DNA from: Alnus glutinosa
Taxonomy: Eukaryota; Streptophyta; Magnoliopsida; Fagales; Betulaceae
DNA length: 64,000 bases
Assembly: GCF_958979055.1 (NCBI RefSeq)
Contig: NC_084895.1
Coordinates: 19,700,501-19,764,500 of the forward strand
Direction of reading: 5' to 3'
The translations under genes were made by a program, and so were the position numbers. The notes beneath the pieces were generated by a model that made no database searches, was not told the DNA's origin, and saw only the letters and a program-made list of their open reading frames with translations. The first letter of the stretch is position 1, and the number at the start of each line of letters is the position of its first letter. This document shows positions 57,026 through 64,000 of the stretch, piece by piece.

Positions 57026-57464
57026 GAATTTGACTTGCATATGGTGATTAAATGATTAAATAATTGAATATTTTTTGTGATTCAAATAAACGGTTTGGAT
57101 TGCAAGATGAATTTTAACAATTTTCATCAACTATTTGAGCTACCAGAGATCTCAAATTACTTAATCACCGAAAATAAGCCAAATGCAAAAGTCATGACTA
57201 AAATGTTGGTGTAAATAGAAAATTTTTATAGGAAACTACCTAGCGAGGGGAGGATGGACCCTTTATAGTATAATTTCAAAGACGGCAACTATTGACCGCA
57301 AGTGGAGACATTTCTTTCCGGACATAAGTTTTTTCTAACCTAATCTATAAAACTGTCATATATCCTCATATTCAATGAACACATGATAGTTTTATAAATT
57401 GAGTTAGAAAGAAATTTCCGTCATTTCTTTAATTCTTTCAAACGTCCTTATAGAATTTGAAAAT

Positions 57465-57484
57465 GGGGGGGGGGGGGGGGGGGG
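57465..57484 (+). repeat. G20 homopolymer
   Basis: Twenty guanines followed by TGGGCGCGGG in otherwise AT-rich DNA. Sequencing length may be uncertain. Confidence 0.85.
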
Positions 57485-57918
57485 TGGGCGCGGGTTTGGA
57501 ATGGCATATGTAATTTAGGTTTTCACATAGAATACTAGTTTTACCATATAATAATTAACCTAAAGATTACAAAAATGATACTTATTATCAAAATTATCAT
57601 AGAATATATGCTTCAACCTACTCCATGTTGGTCCACTCACATGGTCTTTGGCTTTTAGTTGGAAAACACACCTCCTCAGTTTTTGAGATGATCCGTCACC
57701 AACAAATACTGTTAACATGGTGACTAATCACTCTTTTCTTTTTATCATTGTAGGTATTTATTTTTTTATTTATTTTTACAAAAATCTATTTTAATAATAT
57801 ATCACAATCTTAATTTAAAAAACAAACCATAAGATACGTTTAATAGTTTAATATACTTTGAATGATGTTTACTTAGGAATGAAAATGACTATTACTAGAA
57901 AGACAAGATCGAAGTTGG

Positions 57919-58290
57919 AATAGAATAATTGTTCATATTGATTCGTTGATTGATAATACATGAATGACCAATTATTTTCATTGGAATTGACTCAAATTTC
58001 TTAGAATACTATGTTTCTAAAAATCATTTTCTTAAAAAGATCTATTCCTTTTTTTTTTTTTTTTTTTTTACCCAAAAAATTTAAAGAATATCCTCATTAA
58101 GTGGCCAACCACTCCAAAAGAAGAAATGAGAATTTTTTTTTTTTTTTTTTTAGTGATAATGCAAAAAATCCAAATAGAATAATTATTCATATTCATTCGA
58201 TCAGTAATATACATGAATAACAAAATTTTATTACTGGAATTGAATCAAATTTTTTAAAATACTTGAACTCTAAAAACTCATTTTCTCAAA
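57919..58290 (+). repeat. Imperfect direct repeat of about 120 bp
   Basis: 57,919-58,038 and 58,173-58,290 share AATAGAATAATT, CATGAAT, ATT(A/G)GAATTGA, TCAAATTT and TCATTTTCT in the same order. They are separated by T-runs. This could be two copies of a small element or a local duplication. Origin unknown. Confidence 0.55.
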
Positions 58291-59292
58291 AAAAGAAAAA
58301 TAAAATAAAATAAAATTTTTTGGCACCCCAAATTTTTTTAAAAAATATCCCCATGAGTGGGCCGAGTGGCCAACCACCAAAAAAAAAAAAAATTAAAAAA
58401 ATTGAGTATTAAGAAAGAAATTATAAATAATATATATATATATATATATATTTTTGGCAAACAATGCTATTAGTCATTTGAGAGAAGGATATAAATTTTC
58501 TACAAAATAGTTTCTAAAAGTGACATGTGTCATTTAAGCATGTGCGAATATGAGAAATAATTGTTATTAAAAGCACATGTGCTTCTCAGATGCTAATTGA
58601 CACATAATTTTTAGGAGTGATTCTACTTTGGGAGGAAAAGAAAAGGACAAAAAAGAAAAAGAAATGGTTATTAGGTTCTCAGCATTACTCTTCTACAATT
58701 TCCTCTTGTGTTCGTCCAATAATAAGATGATTTTTAAAATTACTATTCGATCAAAATTCAATATCGATCAATCACAAGCCCAATGATAATTTTAAAAACC
58801 ACATCATTATTAAAGAGAAATAAGAAGAACTTTTACCATTACTTAATCTTTATAGGTTATTTTGTAGGAAATTTATGTCATTCGAGAGAAATAGTACTGG
58901 TTTTCTTTTATGTTTTTAAAACAAAAACTTTAACGAACAATAAAAAAACACATCCAAAACTGTTTTCCACATCAAAATACTTTTTCAAAGCAAAAATAAA
59001 AAATAAAACACCCGAAACACATTAATAAGGACAAAAATTCTCTACAAACCGATTTGTAAGAAATTTTACATAATCCACATATAAAATTGACATGTGTCCC
59101 TTGGCATGTGAAAATCACATATTTTTTTAATAGCATTTACTTTTCATATTTTTTTTAATATCATTAATAAAAAAAAATATGTAATTCTCACGTATTTGAA
59201 AAATAATTTGTAAAATTTTATACAAAAATTTTCTATAAACCTATTTTTTAAAAAATTTCGAACCCATTAACGATCATACCCGTTGCTATTCC
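58291..59292. other. AT-rich intergenic stretch upstream of the phosphatase gene
   Basis: Contains (TA)n at 58,431-58,451 and weak inverted repeats around 58,490-58,620 and 59,030-59,240 (GACATGTGTC / CACATG motifs). No gene seen. Confidence 0.4.
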
Positions 59293-59298
59293 TATATA
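59293..59298 (+). promoter_or_regulatory. TATA box of the histidine phosphatase gene
   Basis: TATATA within CCTATATAGGA, 237 bp before the annotated ATG and 54 bp before an in-frame upstream ATG (59,347). CT-rich leader sequence follows at 59,495-59,521. Confidence 0.5.
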
Positions 59299-59529
59299 GG
59301 ATTATAGGAAGGCTCAACCATTTTTCTGCGCCGTTAGAGGCCTGCAATGTCCAGTATCAGTGAATTGCGGAGAATCTCGATCGGGTCAACCCACATGGTC
59401 TTCGGCTTTTCTGCTTGGAAAAAACACTTTTCCTCGCCTTCTCGCCTGTCTATAAAACTCTTTCCTTCCCAAACATCGATTCATCCAAACAAGACCTCTC
59501 TCTCTATATCTCTCTCTCTCCCGCAAGCA

Positions 59530-61769
59530 ATGGACTCCTCGGCGGAACCTAACACCTCGCAGGAACACCAAAACGTCGTCGTAATGCGTCACGGGGACCG
59601 CATGGACAACTTCGAGCCACTGTGGGTGGCGACGGCGAAGAGGCCCTGGGACCCACCGCTGTTTGAGGCGGGCCGGGTCCGGGCCTTCTGCAAGGGCCGG
59701 AGGATCCGGACCCAACTCGGCTTCCCAATCCACCGTGTCTTCGTCTCCCCCTTTCTCCGCTGCGTTCAAACCGCCTTCCAAGCCATCTCCGCTCTCTGCG
59801 CCGTCGATGACTCTCCCAACGCCCTCACCGCCGATGAAGTCTCCATCGATCCCTCCAAAGTCAAGGTTATATATGATTCCCGTATCAGTAAAAATTGGCC
59901 CATGATTTTTATTTTTTTACAAGTTTTTATTAATTCAAAACTGATTTTTATTCCCACATCATCTCTCTTTTGTATGAAAATTAGCCCTTAAAAGAATGAT
60001 TCAAAACTGATTTTTACTGTTACAGCGTCCCGATCGGAGTAGAGCAGTACATATTCCTTTGATATCTGTGTGTTTTGGTAGAGTTTGATATTTCCATATG
60101 ATGGTAATTGGATACTCTGTTGGGTAATCAATTTTCAGGCCTCAATCGAGTATGGGTTATGTGAGATGCTAAACAATGAAGCAATCAGACCTGGTTTAGA
60201 GCCTAAAGATGGAGATTTTGGCTTCAATATCTCAGAGCTTGAAGCAATGCTTCCAGCTGGGACAGTAGACAGCACTGTGGAACGAGTGTATAAAGAGGTA
60301 TGCATGGAATTAGAATAACCTTTTGATTTTTTTTTTTCATTCTCTGTCAAGAATTTCATGGTATAACTAGACATGGGTGTATATATTTGCACAATGAGTG
60401 TGGCTGATAGACAGTTCTTTGTTTGAGGAAACCCTAGTTGCCGAAGTGGGGAGAGACAGTGATGGGTGCAAGGGATAGATATGTTCATACTGTTCAGGCA
60501 CTGGCAGATAAATACCCTACAGAAAACTTGCTGCTTGTCACACATGGTATGCTTCATTCTTGTTGACACTCTCTTGAATTTCAATCTCTCTCATTATATC
60601 AAGAATTAGTTTAGCAGTTTCAATTGTGTAATATTAATATGATTGTGTAATGCACTTCTTGGTGATTGATACATCATCATTTATTCTAGTTTTTCAGCAC
60701 ATAAGCCAAATTTGCTAGTAAATCCACGAATCGGTACGATGGTGTACGCAATAAATTGGTTCCTATAGGAGCCAAATGGTTGGGTATGGGTTATTGTCCA
60801 AGTTTCAACCAAAATTAACCATCTTCGTTTGTCTGGTCAAAATTAGTGAATCTCTCAATCTTGAGTTTCTAATCATAAAAGCATACCAGGAAATAGAACA
60901 CAATAATTCTATAATTTTGTATAATTTAGAATACCTATAGAAGCCATTAATTAACTTGATGTGATTGATTTGTCTATGCCGTTATATATTGCAAAGGACA
61001 AATGTTGGCAATTGGATCTTTCTCTCTTTGTTACAACAGTGAATTTAATTATTTAATATTTTAAAACGAAATAGAAAAAAAAATATTTGAACACTCTTTC
61101 TCACGTGTAGACTCAAACTCTTCTTAATAAGTGAGGTCCGATATTCGAAATATTTAACTAAAATCAGGGTTAAATTGTAGAGTCAGGATTCATCTTTTTT
61201 TTTTTGATAAGTAAATTTAGATTTATTGAAAGCGTAAGGCGCCCTTTAGTACACTGGAAGTATGCAAAAGGAAATACCTAATTAGGAATAGAAAAACGAA
61301 CAAGGAAGAGTCCGGATTCATCTTAAGACCTCTTATATGGCACTATGCTAAATTACAATTTATTCCAGAAAGTTAAACCGATAAAAAAAGGTGAAGACAA
61401 TTATGTAATTAATATTTTAATGGTGATGATTCACCTTTGTCCTCCCCCTCCTCCCCCAACCAAAAAAAAAAAAAAAAAGAGAAAGAAAGTTCCTCTATAT
61501 TTCAGCAAAAACATCCTCCAAGTAGTGAGTTGTTGTTGAATTGTGTTTATGCAGGGGAAGGAGTTGGGGTGGCAGTATCTGCATTCAAGAAGGATGTCAC
61601 AGTTTATGAAGTAGATTATTGTGCATATACTGAATTAAGAAGGCCCATCGTCCACAAAGACCAGTCATTTACTGCTGGAAGTTTTGAGGTTCTTACACGC
61701 AATGGCCAGAATGGAGTCAGTTTTTTTCCATCACCTGCTGCGGTAGACGGCGTCAATGGAATGGCGTAG
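59530..61769 (+). CDS. Histidine phosphatase (phosphoglycerate mutase-like) family protein
   Basis: Four exons: 59,530-59,865, 60,139-60,297, 60,438-60,546 and 61,555-61,769, giving 272 residues. All introns are GT-AG and phases join cleanly. Exon 1 begins MDSSAEPNTSQEHQNVVVMR and carries the catalytic RHG motif (VVVMRHGDR, His about residue 21). Exon 3 ends and exon 4 begins with the second catalytic His in LLLVTHGEGVGVAVSAF, split across the junction. Family members transfer phosphate through the first His. Overall shape resembles the UBASH3/Sts-like plant proteins annotated as phosphoglycerate mutase family, whose substrates are poorly known. It is probably not glycolytic. The start at 59,530 follows a CT-rich leader. 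An in-frame ATG at 59,347 would add 61 residues. Intron 3 contains an L1 tail. Confidence 0.9.
61197..61313 (-). mobile_element. 5'-truncated L1 tail in intron 3 of the phosphatase gene
   Basis: 117 bp: a T-run, GATAAGTAAA and the L1 3' end (AAGCGTAAGGCGCCC) on the minus strand, flanked by a perfect 11-bp duplication GGATTCATCTT (61,186-61,196 and 61,314-61,324). Confidence 0.88.
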
Positions 61770-62586
61770 TGAACCTGCACAACACCCTTTCTTCTTGTGT
61801 GGTTGCCTGCATTTTACATTGGATTCCTCTGATTTGAATTCTTTTAGTCTTGAGGTTCATTGGATGTGCAAGATAATCAGACAAAAGCGTTGTTCTTTAT
61901 TGAAGTGAATTTTTTTTCGCTTTGACTGAGTAATGCGAGAAGAGAAGAAATGAAGGAACCTTCCTTTCTTCAGAGTAAGACCTATTGTCATTTTCATAGA
62001 AGTGAATAAATGTACCCCTTTTTTCCCCTGTTTTAGCAAAGAAGGATGTATTTCGAAAATAATGAATTTTCCCTCTAATGAATGAAGTTTATACCAGTGC
62101 TCACTATATGGCTTTTTTCTTCTCTACAAAGAACAACCCCCCTCTCCCTTTTCTCTGTCTTTATCCCGCAGGTTCCTTACAATGTCACCTTTTCTCTTTT
62201 AGTACAGTGAAACGGGCAAAAACTTCTAAGTTAATTGAACGAGGGAAGTGATGAAGGGTTTTGTGTAGAGCATTGCTTGAACTTTTTGCCAAAAGAATCT
62301 AGGAATTGTTTGAAAGCTTACAAAAATCAGTCTAACGCAAAGTGATTAGTTGCTTACTTGAACGAATTCATTCGTGAATATGTTATTCCTTGTTTCAAAG
62401 CGTTATCAGCATATGTGCATGTGATGGTCTTGAAGGGGCTTCCTCTGTTTTGGGATACCTTTGTTTCTAGCCCTGTTAATTTCAAAGAATTGAAAGAAAT
62501 TAAAAAAGAATCTAATACCCTTTTTTTCAATGTTTAAACATTTTAAACGCTAATGGTTGCCACCATCTATAATGCTTTGATTCTAA
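61770..62586. other. 3' flank of the phosphatase gene
   Basis: Probable 3' untranslated region up to about 62,100, then AT-rich sequence. No other gene seen. Confidence 0.4.
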
Positions 62587-63024
62587 GAGCACTCCCAATG
62601 GATTTGCAACTTTAAGTTAGAATAGATAATAAAAGTGCTAAAAAGATATTCCATCGGCTTATGTATTCAAACTCTATAATAGATTTTTCTTAATTCCATA
62701 AATTGTGCAACTCTACAAGTAAAGTTATATTATTCACTTATCTACTTTTTTTTATTCTTTTAACCTTTTCTTTCCATGACTACACATTCTTCCTTTATAG
62801 TGGAGATCTAAGGGAAATTGTGTAAAGTAGTGGAGTTATCTCAAGCGGGACCCACGTGAAAAAAAAAATTCTATAATGAAGAATAATAAAAATAAAATAA
62901 AATATAGAGTTAAGAATAGATAATCGGATGTATGATACATTTTAAAACTCATTAGCTAACTAGATAAAATTGATTTTGATTTGCTATTTTAGATTGAGAT
63001 GTATATAACCCATTGGGAGTGCTC
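62587..63024. mobile_element. Tourist-like (PIF/Harbinger) MITE
   Basis: 438 bp with ends GAGCACTCCCAATGG / CCATTGGGAGTGCTC and a 3-bp TAA duplication on both sides (62,584-62,586; 63,025-63,027). AT-rich, non-coding. Confidence 0.85.
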
Positions 63025-63642
63025 TAAGAGGATAGATATTATTGGCTCGTTAACATGTTTTGTAAGGTGCTTTTTGTTTTTGGTTTAGGTTTTGCAAAAG
63101 AATACTTGAAATTAAATTTGGCTCGTTGAAAGAACTACAACACATGTTCATAGTTTTTTTATAGCACGTAAGCCAAATATCTTGATGTGACATAAATGTG
63201 AAAATAATTTTTAGTGTTTTGTATTTTAAGTTGTTTGTTAATATTTTTGTTTTGAAAAGAGAAAAGAGAAAGGAAAAGAAAACAACGTTACCAACAAAGC
63301 CAATATATTTTTTTTTTAACAAATAACATGTGCTATCATTGATACCAACAAAGCCAATATAAACATATGAATATGTTGGAAAATCAATCATTTCGAGTTC
63401 TCTGTTTTCTGTCATAGTTTATTCTGCATTATGAAAGTCTGGGATATGCTTACTTCATGAACATACATTGACAGACTGGAGCAGCAAATTGTCATTATAT
63501 GTTAGGCCACAGAGTCTTAGTACAAATACAAGCAGTTACAAGAATTACTATGCCACAGGGACCTTGTCAAATCCTAGCTAATAAACAAACTAGTACAAGG
63601 TTTAGCCTCTAACAACACAAAGTACACAATGTCGTCGACAGT

Positions 63643-64000
63643 TTAACGCTCCGAAGGGCTCGGAGGCGGCTCAATATGATCGAACACATCTGTCGGGAAG
63701 TCGTCGAAGAAGCTGTCGGGGGTAATGGAATTGTCAATTTTTTCATTAGCACCAGTTCTACAACTTCCTACCAGTTCAAATAATTGAGGTCCAATGGAAA
63801 GCTGAGATCCATTTCCGAGACCAGAAGCGTCTAACTGTCCAAACATTTCAAAAATATTGGGGTCTTCAAGTCTGGCCAAGAGGTCCTGGCTTTCTGGTGA
63901 GAAGGTGAGCTCTGGTTGGAGAATAAAAGGGATTTGTGTTTGGGACTCGATGCATGATGGGTGCTTCTCAGCCGGGGAGAATTCATGATGAATAAGGTTT
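63643..64000 (-). CDS. C-terminal part of an unrecognised acidic protein
   Basis: Open on the minus strand from the window edge to TAA at 63,643-63,645, giving 118 visible residues. The reading is open through 64,000, so the gene or exon starts outside. Visible parts: FSPESQDLLARLEDPNIFEM, then a Ser/Gly/Gln-rich stretch, and an acidic, aromatic end (FFDDFPTDVFDHIEPPPSPS plus ER). Alternating acidic and Phe residues resemble a transcriptional activation domain. No DNA-binding domain is in view and I do not recognise the family. Codon use and lack of stops support a real gene. Confidence 0.6.
   Translation of the reverse strand, partial: NLIHHEFSPAEKHPSCIESQTQIPFILQPELTFSPESQDLLARLEDPNIFEMFGQLDASGLGNGSQLSIGPQLFELVGSCRTGANEKIDNSITPDSFFDDFPTDVFDHIEPPPSPSER

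Overview
The window is nuclear DNA of a flowering plant, most likely a woody eudicot. The evidence is plant-type introns, an organellar mTERF gene family, L1-type LINEs, a Cassandra retrotransposon carrying 5S rRNA sequence, many AT-rich foldback MITEs and very low gene density. There is no sign of prokaryotic, viral or organellar origin.

Positions 1 to about 52,612 are a tandem segmental duplication of one ancestral block. I call the copies A (1-12,226), B (12,387-25,082), C (25,664-37,206), D (37,207-51,378) and E (a partial copy, 51,538-52,612). A full copy holds, in + coordinates: an orphan last exon of histone H2A (minus strand), an L1 tail insertion, a conserved block with weak coding potential interrupted by a hAT-type MITE, and an mTERF gene (minus strand). 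The mTERF copies in A, C and D are open (393, 387 and 387 residues); B has one in-frame stop. The H2A exon is open only in B, broken in A and D, and missing in C and E. Beyond the mTERF gene the copies fall into two classes: A and D share one right flank, B and C another. Copy-specific insertions sit on this framework. A has a 5'-truncated LINE split by a solo LTR. B has a GC-rich foldback element with a 9-bp target duplication. B ends against a truncated gypsy element. C has several MITEs. D has a near full-length but dead L1 LINE. Because neighbouring copies keep the empty sites, many insertions can be bounded to the base.

Positions 52,613-64,000 are single copy. They begin with a small complete Cassandra TRIM (LTRs with 5S-like segments, tRNA-Met primer site, 5-bp target duplication). 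A gene desert of about 6 kb follows, holding foldback elements and homopolymer tracts. Next is a four-exon gene on the + strand for a histidine phosphatase (phosphoglycerate-mutase-like), 59,530-61,769, with an L1 tail in its third intron. Last are a Tourist-like MITE and, at the edge, the C-terminal 118 residues of an unrecognised acidic protein on the minus strand.

The credible protein-coding genes are the three open mTERF copies, the histidine phosphatase and the partial gene at the right edge. They do not form a pathway. The main biology of the window is expansion and decay of an mTERF gene cluster and the layering of transposons on it.
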